A DNA stretch of 64,000 nucleotides, taken from the NCBI GenBank assembly GCA_036785325.1, contig JAXIVH010000030.1, forward strand, positions 4,529,073-4,593,072. Reading direction: 5' to 3'. Made by a program: the position numbers and the translations under genes. This DNA is from Urophycis tenuis (Eukaryota > Chordata > Actinopteri > Gadiformes > Phycidae). The notes below the pieces were generated by a model. It had not been told where the DNA came from, made no database searches, and saw only the letters and a list, made by a program, of their open reading frames with translations. Positions 22,285 to 33,866 of the stretch are shown here, piece after piece. How positions within the stretch are numbered: position 1 is the stretch's first letter; each line of letters opens with the position of its first letter.

Positions 22285-22984
22285 TTACAACTTACAGTAT
22301 GTTGGTTGTGTTTTTACTGCTTTCACTGTGGACTCTTCCCCTTCATCTTCCTCCTCTACAGCTAACCGAGGTCTTTTAGCTGGCGTTGGCTTGATTGGCG
22401 TAGAGGTTGAGGGTCCCCAAGGTGCATCATCGGTAGTTGTACGCACACTTACAGAGCAGGCAGTAGTTTGTGTGCCTAAGGAATATTACGGCATATTACT
22501 GTTTTGTTACACCATTTATGTGAGAATAACAACAGAAGCCATCCAGTAATCTATAGATTACTTCAGGTGTATAGAGTTAAAAAATGAGTAGAGTAATTAT
22601 GTAAGTGTATATAATATGGCTGGCAAGTTCTGCTGAAAACAATAGTACACAGACTGTAGCAAACATTTGAAGTTTATAGTTCATAAAATCTACTAGAAGG
22701 TGCATGAACTATTTAGATTTTTGCAAACCCTATTGTATAAATATGATATCTCGATGAACTGAGTTTATTTGGTTTAGCCACCATTATCAACACTGCATGA
22801 TCAGAACAAAAGTTACTTGGCACATGAGCATTTGAAAAATGAATGAAATCACAAACCTCTGCTTCTCACATGACTGCGTAAAGTACCAACAGAAAGCTGC
22901 ATACCCCTGGATGACAGACTAGGTGGATCTGTTTGGCAAGATGCATGGTTGTTGGAGGTTCTTGATAGTCCTGATGTGTTATCT
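22285..22984 (-). pseudogene. Two spliced exons of an unrecognised transposon-type gene
   Basis: Exon 22984-22857 (128 nt) has acceptor tttag and donor AG|gtttgt; exon 22475-22285 (191 nt) has acceptor ccttag and ends in TAA. The phases join in one frame. Upstream exon: polar, with CQTDPPSLSSRGMQ. Downstream exon: begins RGTQTT, has KRPRLAVEEEDEGEES, and stops after TYCKL. Cys/Thr-rich CQTD and GTQT motifs like these occur in the linker between a THAP finger and a DDE domain in fish transposases, but neither domain is present here, so this is only a suggestion. The gene's 5' part was not found. It could be a host gene fragment. Exon structure is well supported; identity is not. Confidence 0.45.
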
Positions 22985-23315
22985 CTAAATGACATAATAC
23001 TCACAAGAGACAATTAGACACCAAGTAAAACATAAAGCTAAATCATAGCCTGAAGCCAAATGAATAAAGTCCTGAAAATTTGACATAGATGTTAACTTAC
23101 ACTGTAATAAAAGAGCGAACTTATCTGAGTAGTAGACTAGCCTACAAGTTATCCTCATCTACAGGCAAATTATCCTGATAGCTCCCAGAATAGTTTGGTA
23201 ACCATACCTACTAGACGGTTGTGCTGCTGACATGAAGAAAACTATGCAGAAATTATATACAAATTTAGATACCGTGTATGGGCAGAAAATCCCTGATGGC
23301 TATAACTCGCTGATA

Positions 23316-26100
23316 AGGGGCGGCGCCAGGGTGTTGCTTGCTGTAGCTAAAGCAACACCAAGATTTGGCTAAGCAACACCAAAGCAACACCAAGTTGGCC
23401 AGAGGTTGTTTTTTTTTTTTCTTTTTTTTTTTAAAGAATGTGATAATAAAATGATCATAAAATGTTGTAATGAAAGTTATTTAATATTTGGAATAATTTT
23501 ATTTATTTTTGTTTGAATATGATATTGTGTCAACGTCTTCTTCCCGCCAGCGCGGCCACTCGCGAGAGCGAGATTGCTAACCAGCGTTCGTTACGTCGCT
23601 AGCTTGTAGTTCGAAAAGCCGAGCTGTATGAACAACTGTCAGTTACAGTTTGTAGGTTAAAGCTAAAAAAAAAAAAGAATACAGTCATGGAGAAGTTTCT
23701 CGTCAGATACAGGGTGGCGACGACGACAACAGATAGTGGGACGCCCAGGCCTGAAAACAGTGAGGAGACAAATTATTCCGATTGTTTTGTGGGAGAAGAA
23801 CAGTCTCCTCTCTTGCTGTCTCCCGCCGAGCTAACAGTGCTCTCCTGTCAGCAGCAGGACGAACATAGCGCGTCTCCCAGTGAGCCTGCTCCCACCCCGT
23901 CCACAGGTAGGCCTAGTACCACCACTATAATCGACATCAGCCAGTTACCAAGTGAAGAGCCAAGGCGCCCTCTGCTTGGGAAATACCCTGCCAAGAGGTA
24001 TGGGCAGCAGATGTGCTCTTTCAGCCGTCGCTGGTTTGAGCAGTACAACTGGCTGGAGTACTCCGTCTGCAGGGACGCAGTGTTTTGTTTCGCTTGCCGC
24101 CACTTTGCCCACCAGGGAGGATTCCACCAGGAGAAAACGTATGTCGTTAGTGGATTTAATACATGGGTGAGAGCCATGCAGTCACTTCACACACACAATG
24201 CGTCTGCAGGCCATAAGCATGCTATAGCCGTATGGGCCGAATTTAAATTAAGAAAGACCGGCACAGGTTCCAGGATCAGTAATGCAATGAGCGTGGGGCA
24301 CAACAAACTAGTTGCGGAAAATAGAGCATATTTAAGAGGTGTCGTGGAGGCATTGAGATATACCGCCTGTCAGGGCATTGCCCAAAGGGGACATCGGGAG
24401 AACGTGGACTCATCTAATAGAGGCAACTTCATTGAGTTCTTAAACGTCATTGGAAAGTTCGACAAAACAGTTAAAGAAAAGATGGAGAATAATCCTCAGA
24501 ACGCAAAATATACTCACCATGAAATACAGGACGAGATCATTGAGTTGATGTCCAGCATGATAAGAGATCAAATCAATAGCGAAGTACGGGAAGCGGGGAT
24601 GTTTGCACTTATGGTCGACGAGAGTAAGGACATAAGCAAAAAGGGACAGGTCTCTGTGGTGGTGCGGTACTTGATTCAGAACGAAATCCAGGAGGCATTC
24701 CTGCACTTTACTCCTGCTGATGCCCTGGACGCAGGAGCACTGTTCGACCTGATTAAAGAAACCCTGAGCAAGTGTAATATTGACTACTCCAAGTGCATTG
24801 GCCAGTGTTATGATGGTGCTGCCGTTATGTCTGGGGGAAAGAATGGCGTTCAGGAGAGATTTCGGAGAGAGGTGCCTCGGGCATTATATGTTCATTGCCA
24901 TGCCCATCGGCTAAACCTGGTTTTAGTGGACTGTGTAAGCAATGTAGAGCCATCGGGAGAGTTTTTCATTGTTGTGCAGATGCTCCACAATTTTATTTCT
25001 GGCTCTGCGGTGCAGAGCATTTTTCGCAAAAAGCAAGCTGAACTCGAACCGACTGAAAAACCGGTAGAATTGAAAAAACTCTCCGACACCCGGTGGGCTT
25101 GTCAATATATGGCACTGTGGGCCATTAAAATAACACTGCCCGTGATCCTAAGTACAGTGATCGATGTGATCAAGCTGCCAGGGGCTAAGAGAAGAACAGA
25201 GGCGAAATCTATCAAGGCTCAGCTGGATGAGGAGTTTGCTCTGCAGCTCGTTCTATTTGAGGATTTGTTCCGTACTACAAAGTTCCTTTCCAACTTTTTG
25301 CAAGCCCCGGATTTGGACCTAGCATCTGCATTGAGTCTGATTCAGTCAGTTATCTCAGCCCTGGAAGAAAAGCGGAATGAAAACTTGTGGGGTGAGATGT
25401 GGGAGAAAGCTCAGGCCCTGTGCACGAAGTCGGGCATTGCAGTTCATTCAGAGGACCGAGCCGAGCGACGACGTCAAGTTCAACCAGCAGGCCTACAGGA
25501 ATTCATTATCGATGCCCCCACGGGACAACGCCCACCCCTCACCTCTACTGATGATATCCGTAAGCATTGCTATTATCCCGTTATTGACTGCCTCCTCAAT
25601 TAAATGAAAAGGCGGTTTTCACCAGAGTCATGTGGCGTTCTTCAGGGCACTTGTGCCCTAAACCCTAAACACAAGTAATTTTTGACAGTGGAGCATCTGT
25701 CACCCATGGCCGAACATTATGGACTAACATCGTCTAACCTATCTACGGAATTACAACAAGTGCGACGGCTCCTTGAGGTTAAGGCCCAGCAAGGAATAAC
25801 AGTGAGCACCACACAGGAATTCCTCTCCCTTCTCCATCCATACAAGGATGCGTTTGTTGATTTGCATAAACTTCTGTGCATCTCAATCACCTTACCAGTG
25901 TCGTCTGTGAGCGCAGTTTTTCTTGCTTACTGCGAGTGAAAAACTACCTGAGGAATACATCAGGGGACTCAAGAAACAGCAGTTTGGGATTGGTGTCCAG
26001 TGATGCTGGACGGGCAAGATCCCTGGATACTGAGGCAATCATTGATGCTTTTGCCACAAATCAACAAAACAAACAAAACAAAACAACAGACGCATTGTGC
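23316..26100 (+). mobile_element. hAT transposon, ZMYM1-like
   Basis: The left side begins with GGGGCGGCGCCAGGGTG near 23317, a typical hAT end sequence, about 370 bp before the transposase start. A matching right end was not found before the gypsy element begins near 26480, so the right boundary is approximate. Confidence 0.6.
23687..26093 (+). pseudogene. hAT transposase (zinc finger MYM-type protein 1-like), decayed
   Basis: Order of parts: N-terminal low-complexity region, TTF-type zinc finger (RWFEQYNWLEYS, FCFACRHF; residues about 105-150), the DUF4371-like core (SVGHNKLVAENRAYLRG to DESKDIS; about 205-310), QCYDGAAVMSG, HCHAHRLNLV, LSDTRWACQ, then the hAT C-terminal dimerisation region (SFSCLLRVKNYLRN, ARSLDTEAIIDAF). 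The frame runs from 23687 to about 25905 with two in-frame TAA stops (25601-25603, 25676-25678), then a one-base frameshift before the dimerisation motif. Fish carry many such copies named ZMYM1-like; human ZMYM1 is a domesticated relative. Only three lesions in 2.4 kb suggests a fairly young copy. Confidence 0.85.
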
Positions 26101-26479
26101 TTCTCTGAAGGTTGCAACACTTGGTGAGTAGACTGTTTTTGTTTGTTTGCGTGTATGTGTGTGTATGTGTGTGCGTGCGTGCATAATTCATAGTTGGCAT
26201 TTTGGTAATTTAGAATATAATTTTTGTAGTCATGGTGAGTTTCTGTCTCTGTGCATTGATTAAATCTGACATACTCTTGAGTTTAATGGTTTGAGATGCA
26301 CTATGTGATGGAAAATATTTAGAATGTTCTGTTTTGTTTCCAAAAAAAGGGAAGAATTGCATCAGGACCTTCAAGAAAATAAGGGCAGTAAGTCAAACGA
26401 AAAAAAAGGGACTGATAATTTGTACAAACGAGCATAAGGATAAGACTAATTGCTGAAATTGAAATAAAGTTGCTTGAAA
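26100..26479. other. Junction between hAT and gypsy elements
   Basis: Contains a TG-rich microsatellite (26145-26180) and AT-rich DNA. No 5' LTR matching 30684-30851 can be seen here. Confidence 0.5.
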
Positions 26480-27607
26480 ATGGCTGCACTGGTTGGACAT
26501 ATTGGACCATTCGAGGAAAACACAGAACAACGGAGTTCATACACTGAGAGATTTTAGTATTTTGTACTTGCTAACAAAATTAAACTAGATGTCATCATGC
26601 CAACTTTCTTAATTGTTATGGGAGCAAAAACATTCAATCTACTCCGCAGTTTAGTGCAACCCGACAAGCCAGGAGACAGGTCATATGACCAAATAGTTCA
26701 AATATTAGGAGCTCACTACTCTCCAAAGCCACTGCTTATCGCTGAGAGATTCAGATTCCATAAGAGGAACCAAGAAGACAGTGAATCTGTTGCACAGTTT
26801 GTAGCAGTACTGAAACGCTTATCTGAGCATTGTGAATTTGGACTTTCACTCAACGACACCATACGTGACAGACTGGTGTGTGGTTTACGCAGTGAAGCTA
26901 TGCAAAAACGACTGCTCACAGAGGCTAACCTGACATTGGAAAAGGCCATAGAGATAAGTACATCAATGGAGATGGCAGCCCAAGAAGCACAACAGTTAAG
27001 TGCATCAACCCAAGTGCATAAGTTATCCTTTGAGCCCAATAGCAAGACAGGAGCTAGCAAGCCATGCTACCGTTGTGGAAAAACAGGACATCAAGCATCA
27101 GAGTGTTGGTGTAAAGACTTGGACTGCAGAAACTGTGGTAAGAAAGGCCAAAACGAACGTGCATGTAAAAATAAAAATGACCAGTCACACAAACAGCACA
27201 CTGACACAAAGAAAAGTGGTTTCCACAGGTACAAGAAGAAACAGGTGAACAAGATGGAACAGGACGAGCATAGTGACTGTGAGTCTGATGATGAAGATAC
27301 AGTACATGTGTTATCTATGGATGACGACGATGATGATGTGTACTGGGTTACTCCTCTGTTAGAGAAACAAGCGGTGAGGATGCAAGTGGATGCAGGTCCA
27401 CGTGTATCCATGGTTTCTGAAGCTGTTTACAAGGAAAAACTACAGCACCTCACTCTTCGAAAGACAAAGTTGAAGTTAAGGACCTACACGGGTGAGCCTG
27501 TCCCTGTGTTAGGAGCTGTGCAGTCGAACACAATAATCAGAAAAAGACTCTTCCATTGTACATCATTCCAGGAAGCTGTTCAGCTCTGCTTGGCCGCAGC
27601 TGGCTAA
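26480..27607 (+). pseudogene. Ty3/gypsy gag-protease region
   Basis: Capsid-like gag followed by two CCHC knuckles and the start of the aspartic protease. The ATG at 26480 opens the frame (MAALVGHIGPFEE), which has an in-frame TAG 22 codons later and then stays open to 27607. Knuckle 1 is CYRCGKTGHQASEC (intact). Knuckle 2 is CRNCGKKGQNERAC, with the His replaced by Gln. The protease motif reads MQVDAGPRVSMV where a DTG or DSG triad is expected, so the catalytic triplet is DAG. A basic/acidic linker lies between. The frame is lost before the end of protease. Gag packages the element RNA; protease cleaves the polyprotein. Confidence 0.8.
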
Positions 27608-27609
27608 GA

Positions 27610-30442
27610 AAGCTCAGATTGAACTGGCAGGAAGTGTTCCTGGTTAAGGATGGAGACACACACCCCCTATAGGAGATCTTAAAGAAGCCCTCCAAAGTGT
27701 TTAATGGAGAACTTGGCAACATGAAAGATATCGTGGTCAAGCTGACAGTCAAACCAGGAAGCACACCCAAGTGTTTTAAAGTTAGACCTGTCCCATATGC
27801 CATCAAACCCAAGGTGTTTGGGAGTTTTGGAACCTGTGAGCACAAGCGAGTGGACTACACCAATTGTTCCAGTCATGAGAAAAGATGGGGCCCTAAAGAT
27901 CTGTGGTGATTTTAAAGTGACTGTGAACCCTGTCTTGACTGTAGAACAGTATCCATCACCCCTCATCGATGACCTCTTCTCAGGTTTGGCTGGAGGGCAG
28001 AGGTTTAGCAAAATAGACTTATGTCAGGCCTATCTCCAGCTGCATGTTGATCCACAGTCACAAGAACTGTTGACCATAGTGACACACAAGGGTCTCTACA
28101 GATATCGGAGGCTCCCTTTTGGGATAACCGCTGCTCCGGCGCTTTTCCAAAGAGCAATGGACCAGATATTGAGTGGGCTTCCGGGGGTCCAGTGCTACTT
28201 GGATGACCTGCTCATCACTGGACCGGATGAACAGTCCCACTTGAGAAACTTGGAGATGATACTGCAAAGACTGGAGGAATATGGTCTGAGAGTCAGGAAA
28301 GACAAGTGTGAGTTTTTCCGACCATCTGTTGAGTACCTGGGTCATGTGATCGACAGCTTTGGACTCCACAAAGCACCATCAAAAGTGAAGGCCATTGTGG
28401 AGGCTCCATCCCCAAAGAACGTGAGTCAGTTGAGATCATTCCTGGGCTTGCTGACATATTATGCAAGATTTGTACTGGACCTTGCTAACCAACTGCAGCC
28501 GCTGCATGAGCTTCTTAACAAAACCAAGACATGGACATGGACAGACAAATGTGAGAAGGCTTTCAAAGGAGTGAAGACAGCTCTTTCTCAGTCTGAGGCC
28601 CTCGCTCATTTTGACCCTGCACTACCACTGCAACTGGCATGTGACGCCTCACCGTATGGGGTGGATGCGGTCGTGTCACACATCATGCCTTCAGGGGAAG
28701 AGAGGCCAATCGCTTTTGCATCACGAACACAAAGTAAAGCTGAAAGCAATTATGCACAGATTGAGCGTGAAGCCTTGTCGATAGTGTTTGGAGTGAAGAA
28801 GTTTCATCAGTATCTCTTCGGCCAAAAATTCACGCTGCTCACTGACCATCGCCCTCTCACCACTATTTTTGGTCCTCATACTGGTATTCCATCATTGGCA
28901 GCCAGCCGTATGCAGCGATGGGCTCTGTTATTGTCCGCCCACCAGTACGACATCAAGTACAGAAAGTCGGAGCAGCATGAAAATGCTGACGGCCTCTCAA
29001 GGCTCCCATTGCCTGTCACACACGCTGAGCCAACACAAACTGAGATCTTCTACTTCAAGGATGTGACTGCTACTCCAGTGACCTCAGCTCATGTTAAGAA
29101 ACACACACGCACAGACCCAGTCATGTCTGAGGTTTTGGAAATCGTCACTCATGGGAGGAGAGGAGAACTGACACCAAGCTTGAAGCCTTAGCTGGTGAGA
29201 AGAAACGAGCTCTCAGTCCAGTCTGGATGGCTCTTGTGGGGCTATCGTGTCATTATTCGACCACCACTGAGACAGAAAGTGCTGAGTGAGCTCCACTCTG
29301 GCCACTGTGGGGTCGTGCAAATGAAAGAAATAGCATGCAGTTATTTTTGGTGGCCAGGCTTGGATGCAGCTATAGAGGAGAAAGCAAAGTCATGTTCTGC
29401 CTGCCAGAAACTGAGGAATCTCCCACAGCTGGCTCCATTACATCTGTGGGACTGGCCAGAAACACCATGGCAAAGAGTCCACATAGACTTTGCTGGACCA
29501 CTGGAGAACCACATGTTCTTAGTTGTAGTCGACACACACAGCAAATGGCCTGAGGTTGTTGTCATGAAGAGCACCTCCTCGCAGAGAACCATTGAAGAGC
29601 TGAGGTCTTCTTCAGCGGTTTGCTACAACAGCTTGTTAGTGATAATGGGCCGCAACTAGTGTCTGAAGAGTTCGAGACATTCATGGAGGAGAATGGTATT
29701 CAGCACATCAAGTCTGCACCTTATCACCCAGCTACTAATGGGCTTGCTGAAAGATTTGTACAGACCATGAAGCAAGCTCTCACATCGTCTCAGAGCACAC
29801 AGTCTCTGAACAGGCGCCTCAATGCTTTCCTGTTGTCATACAGAAACACACCTCATGCCACCACCAAGTTGTCTCCTGCCTCAGCTATGCTCAAGAGACA
29901 GCTCTGCACTCGACTTGACTTCCTGAGGCCTCAAAAGACAAAAGAGGTTGTGCACCAGCAACAGAGAGCTCAGGTGAAGAAAACGAGTGAAGGCAAAGTT
30001 TTGCAGCTTCGCAGCTGGAGACAGTATTCTTGCCCGGAACTACACCAAGGGTGTGAAGTAGAAGCCTGCAACAGTAATTGCAAGAACAGGTCCTGTGTCA
30101 TACACAGTAGCAACTAGTGATCATCTCATCTGGAGAAGACACATCGATCAGTTGCTTCACACTTCTGGTTCTTCTGATTACTCACCTCAGCCTGCATCCC
30201 TTGTTCCAGAGCCCGAGATCTGTCAGGAACAGCATCCATCACTAGACCAATCTTAGATGCAACCTTTAGCAATGGACACTGTTCCAGGCACACCCAGAGC
30301 TGCTCAGGTGCCAACACCTGACATCACTTCACCCAGACCAGGAGTCATACCCTCCTCACCAAAAGACAATGAGACTGATTTAGCCATAGGTCGTACTTAC
30401 CCCAAAAGAGACAGACGACCTCCTGATAGACTGACGTGGTAG
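27610..30442 (+). pseudogene. Ty3/gypsy pol: reverse transcriptase, RNase H, integrase
   Basis: RT region 27797-28500: RFSKIDLCQAY, PFGITAAPALFQ, YLDDLLI (catalytic DD present). RNase H about 28640-28900: ACDASPYG, NYAQIEREALSIVFG, LTDHRPL. Integrase from about 29280: HSGHCG and CSACQK zinc-binding pair, catalytic HIDFAGP, SDNGPQ and NGLAERFVQT, so D, D and E are all present. Lesions: frameshift near 27820, TAG at 29189-29191, frameshift near 29605, and a frameshift plus TAG near 29990-30050, and a further stop at about 30253 before the C-terminal tail ends at 30442. The copy is dead but the catalytic residues are unmutated, which points to recent decay. Confidence 0.85.
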
Positions 30443-30683
30443 TTAGAGACTAACCCTTGACATTTGGGGCAGGATAATTCCCTAGGGTTCAGTCTGGGAA
30501 TTGAGGCAGTCTACCCTCTTTCCCTAGTTCAGGCAAGAGTTCTACAGCTAAAGAAAATAAAAAGTTAAAATAAGTTAAAAGTTTACTTATATATAAAAAA
30601 AGATATCCCTTCAGTAAGTACTGTGTGATAGTTAAATGGTTTGCTTTGGTTTAGGGAAAATCAAAAGTAAAGGGGAAGGAATA

Positions 30684-30851
30684 TGTTGTGTATTGATATC
30701 CTAAGTTTGTCCTTACTGAGATAGCGTCACGCCCCTCATGTGTTGTCATGATTTGTCCTGAGCAACGTTAAGGAAGTAAACAAACGTTAAGAGCATTTCT
30801 CCCATGGTCTCGTGTGTCTTTCATAGTTGTAATAAGAGTTAGTACACAACA
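30684..30851 (+). repeat. Ty3/gypsy 3' LTR, 168 bp
   Basis: Begins TGTTGTGTA and ends TACACAACA, perfect 9-bp inverted termini starting TG and ending CA, immediately after a purine-rich tract. Short for a gypsy LTR. No second copy in the window. Confidence 0.75.
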
Positions 30852-31046
30852 CACTGTGTTTGACAACTTGTTCACTACAACTCACTGGATGTCTGTTGCC
30901 ATTATTGTAATACATTAAGAATTTAATTCTGTCTGAAAAAATAATATTTGAAGTTGGTGGCAAAGTTTGTTCTATAACAATTTGATTAAGACAATGTGTT
31001 CTGTTTTTTTGGACCAATTTAGAATACGACCTGCATGGTACATTGT

Positions 31047-31118
31047 GGCTCGTTGGTCTAGGGGTATGATTCTCGCTTAGGGTGCGAGAGGTCCCGGGTT
31101 CAAATCCCGGACGAGCCC
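31047..31118 (+). tRNA. tRNA-Pro (AGG)
   Basis: 72 nt. Acceptor GGCTCGT pairs with ACGAGCC, discriminator C; anticodon arm CTCGC-TTAGGGT-GCGAG gives AGG; B box GGTTCAAATCC. It is identical, from memory, to the common vertebrate tRNA-Pro sequence. A TTTT lies about 15 nt downstream. Confidence 0.95.
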
Positions 31119-31188
31119 TATGAAGCAGTAAACTTTTATGGTGACAGTTCTGGAATATTTCTTCCATGAGTTGATTAAGATTCAAGTT

Positions 31189-31292
31189 CAAGATTCAAGT
31201 AAACTTTATTTTCAGTTTTCATGAATGTACAGGACATACACAAAAACCGAAATGCCGTTTCCCTCGATCCCCGGTGCTAGACAAGCATGCAA
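31189..31292 (+). repeat. Dispersed LINE-tail-like repeat
   Basis: Starts with repeated TTCAAG, then ACTTTATTTTCAG and a block ending GATCCCCGGTGCTAGAC. An inverted copy is at 54265-54372. Confidence 0.75.
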
Positions 31293-31679
31293 ATATAAAT
31301 ATAAATATATAAAAATATAAGTATCAAAAATCTAAATAAAAATAAAAAGGTGGTCGCGAGTATGTGCACTTGTAAACAGTAAGAGGTGCAGTATGGAGGG
31401 TAATAAACAGTAATAAATAAACAGTATGGACATAATAAAGTATAGTATAGTATAAGTGTAAACAGAGCAGAAAAGTAACAGTCAGAATGATTCTCCCGAT
31501 GCTTGTTCAAAGGTGTTACGGATAGCACTCTTGACCTTTAACCCACTGCCCTGATTAATTAAAGACATTCAGATTTGTTACGTGTTCAGCTTCTCCTACT
31601 CCTTATGACCTCGCAATTGTTCCCTTTTGGATTGTTTAGTCCACATTGCAAAAGTTTGACTGAAGCCCTGAATGCACAG

Positions 31680-31761
31680 TGGCAGTGGTGGGATTTGAAC
31701 CCACGCCTCCTGAGAGACTGGAGCCTTAATCCAGCGCCTTAGACCGCTCGGCCACACTACC
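31680..31761 (-). tRNA. tRNA-Leu (AAG)
   Basis: 82 nt with the long variable arm of class II tRNAs. Acceptor GGTAGTG/CACTGCC with discriminator A; anticodon arm CTGGA-TTAAGGC-TCCAG gives AAG; B box GGTTCAAATCC. TTTT on the minus strand about 27 nt downstream. Confidence 0.95.
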
Positions 31762-32148
31762 TCCGATTAATTTTCCTCAATGCCTCTTCGACCTTGAACT
31801 TAAATTCATCATGTTGACTGGCAGAGTTGGGATTTGAAATGCCACAAACGGTCCAGACTCATCTTTTTCATGGCAACTTACACTCAAATGTCTGAGAACC
31901 ACATTCAGATTTGTTACATGTTCAACTTCTCCTACTACTTATGACCTTGCAATTGTTCCCTTTTGGATTGTTTAGTCCACATTGCAACAGTTTGACTCAA
32001 TGATAAACAAGTACATTTGGTTTGAGTGTTGTTTTTATGCAGAATTTCAAATGCAATTTCTTATGCAAAAGTATTTGAGCATACCATGTCAGGCCTTACG
32101 TTTAAAGAATGGCCTTTCAAAAAGATGCCCTGAATGCAAAGAATTACC

Positions 32149-32230
32149 TGGCAGTGGTGGGATTTAAATCCACGCCTCCTGAGAGACTGGAGCCTTAATC
32201 CAGCACCTTAGACCGCTCGGCCACACTACC
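32149..32230 (-). tRNA. tRNA-Leu (AAG)-like gene with altered T loop
   Basis: Same 82-nt layout and anticodon as 31680-31761, but the invariant T-loop sequence GGTTCAAATCC is changed to GGATTTAAATCC, and the D-arm side has GGTGC for GGCGC. The B box of the pol III promoter is thereby damaged, so this is probably a pseudogene. Confidence 0.7.
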
Positions 32231-32585
32231 TCCGACAACATGTTTTCCTTAATGCTGAACTTAAATTCAGTTTAACTTAATTTAAATTGAATTGAACTTA
32301 AGTTGAACTTAAATTCATCGTGTTGACGGGCAGAGTTGGGATTTGAAACGCCACATCCTCAAAGCAGGGCCTAAATACACCACATTTGACCACTTGGCAA
32401 CAAAAATTGACTGGATATTCGTAATCTTTATTGTATTACAAATTTAGACTTTAATTGGGTCCAACTCAAGCAAGAATGCTTGAATTTGGTGGCATAGTTC
32501 TGGCCATATCAAGGATTGAGGGTTTGGGCCGTGGCTTGTCATTGCACCAAATTTCAAAATGAACAACTCACTGTCTCTATGGCAT

Positions 32586-32657
32586 GGCTCGTTGGTCTAG
32601 GGGTATGATTCTCGCTTTGGGTGCGAGAGGTCCCGGGTTCAAATCCCGGACGAGCCC
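32586..32657 (+). tRNA. tRNA-Pro (TGG)
   Basis: 72 nt, identical to the copy at 31047 except the anticodon loop TTTGGGT, giving TGG. Confidence 0.95.
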
Positions 32658-32734
32658 CACATAACAGCTCTATGCTCAAAGTTGTATTCTTTAGCGCCCG
32701 ATACAATCGTGATCTGACATGAAATTGCACAGAA

Positions 32735-32762
32735 AATCCTGGCACTGGTGTGATTTGAACCC
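32735..32762 (-). pseudogene. 3' remnant of a tRNA-Leu-like gene cut by a MITE
   Basis: Matches the 3' end of the degenerate tRNA-Leu at 45258-45333 up to the T loop, then stops exactly where the MITE fragment begins. Confidence 0.6.
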
Positions 32763-32861
32763 TTAAGGCCTAGTTATGCTTCGTTTATACTTCCGCGTTG
32801 GGACGGCGGACCCTTTACGTCCTCGACGTGCACCTCCCCAAATCCTAGATGCGCGTCGAGG
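32760..32861. mobile_element. Left-end fragment of the GTTATGCTT MITE
   Basis: About 100 bp matching the left end of 887-1268 and adjoining a TTA trinucleotide; right part missing. Confidence 0.65.
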
Positions 32862-33866
32862 AAAACTGTTTAACAGAATGTATTCACAGGTATAATATTG
32901 ATTTACATGCTGATATTGTGCCTTTGTCAGTTGACTTACCTGAGAAACATTGCCACTTGTCTGGGTGTGAGCTGTTTGCCTTGTGGTTAACTGTTCATGT
33001 GAGAAAACGTAATTGAGGTCAGGCATACTTTGTAAATGTAAAGTTTTCAAGAATTTGTATTGTTTATTCTGTTGCTTTTTATTGTTTTACCTTTATTGAT
33101 TTAGTGTATTTATGTTTTTAATTGTCACAGTCTGCTTAGCCTATACACGACGTCATTGGTTCTGGGGTCAGGGGACCCCCCCCGGGGACCCCCCCTCCCA
33201 GGGGTATGTAGAGCATTACAGGGGGTCTGTGTGAAACATTTCTAAAAACTAGCATCTACCATCTAACTGAACAAATGGAAATCAGCCTATATGACTATAT
33301 GCTTTGTGTTGCGATTATAAGGGGACCTTGGAATTTATTCTGCCCCATGACGGCCGGGTCCCCGGTCCAATAAAGTTTGATAAACTTGGGGGTAGAGCAT
33401 TGAAGTAGCTATTGAGTGGATTTTTCAGACACCTTCAATACATAACCATGCGTAGGACATCAATCATACTTTTTAAAGAAAAAAAAGTTAAAAAAAAAGT
33501 AGGAATGTTAAGAACTCACCCCTTCTGAAACAGCTCTCTGATGCCTGTAAAAGGTGGATTTCGATACCAGATCATCACAGTGGTCACAGTAGTGATAGCC
33601 CCGTGTTGACATTGGAGGGCGCAGTTTCTCTCAGTTTCGCATGAAAGTAATGCAATTTAATTGTATATTTAATAAAATTCAGTGTTACTAGTGGCGCAGT
33701 CGTGTCTGTCTTCTTGACTCACCGATCCGAGATCAGTACTTCCTTGCCGCAATCCCTGCCAAACCCTGCTGTCCAATCGCATTGAATAGAACGTTGTAAT
33801 TCTTAGGAATGATTGGCCCTCCTCTGTCCCGCACATTTTAAATTCTGTGTAAGAAAGCTTTCACTG
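32862..33866. other. Non-coding stretch with C/G runs
   Basis: No gene seen. A compact GGGGACCCCCC-rich block is at 33170-33205. The rest is AT-rich. Confidence 0.4.

Larger units (their letters stand above)
26480..30851 (+). mobile_element. Ty3/gypsy LTR retrotransposon, 5' LTR missing
   Basis: Gag-protease-RT-RNase H-integrase order, then a polypurine tract (about 30666-30681) and a 168-bp 3' LTR. No env. Multiple lesions in every gene. Confidence 0.85.
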
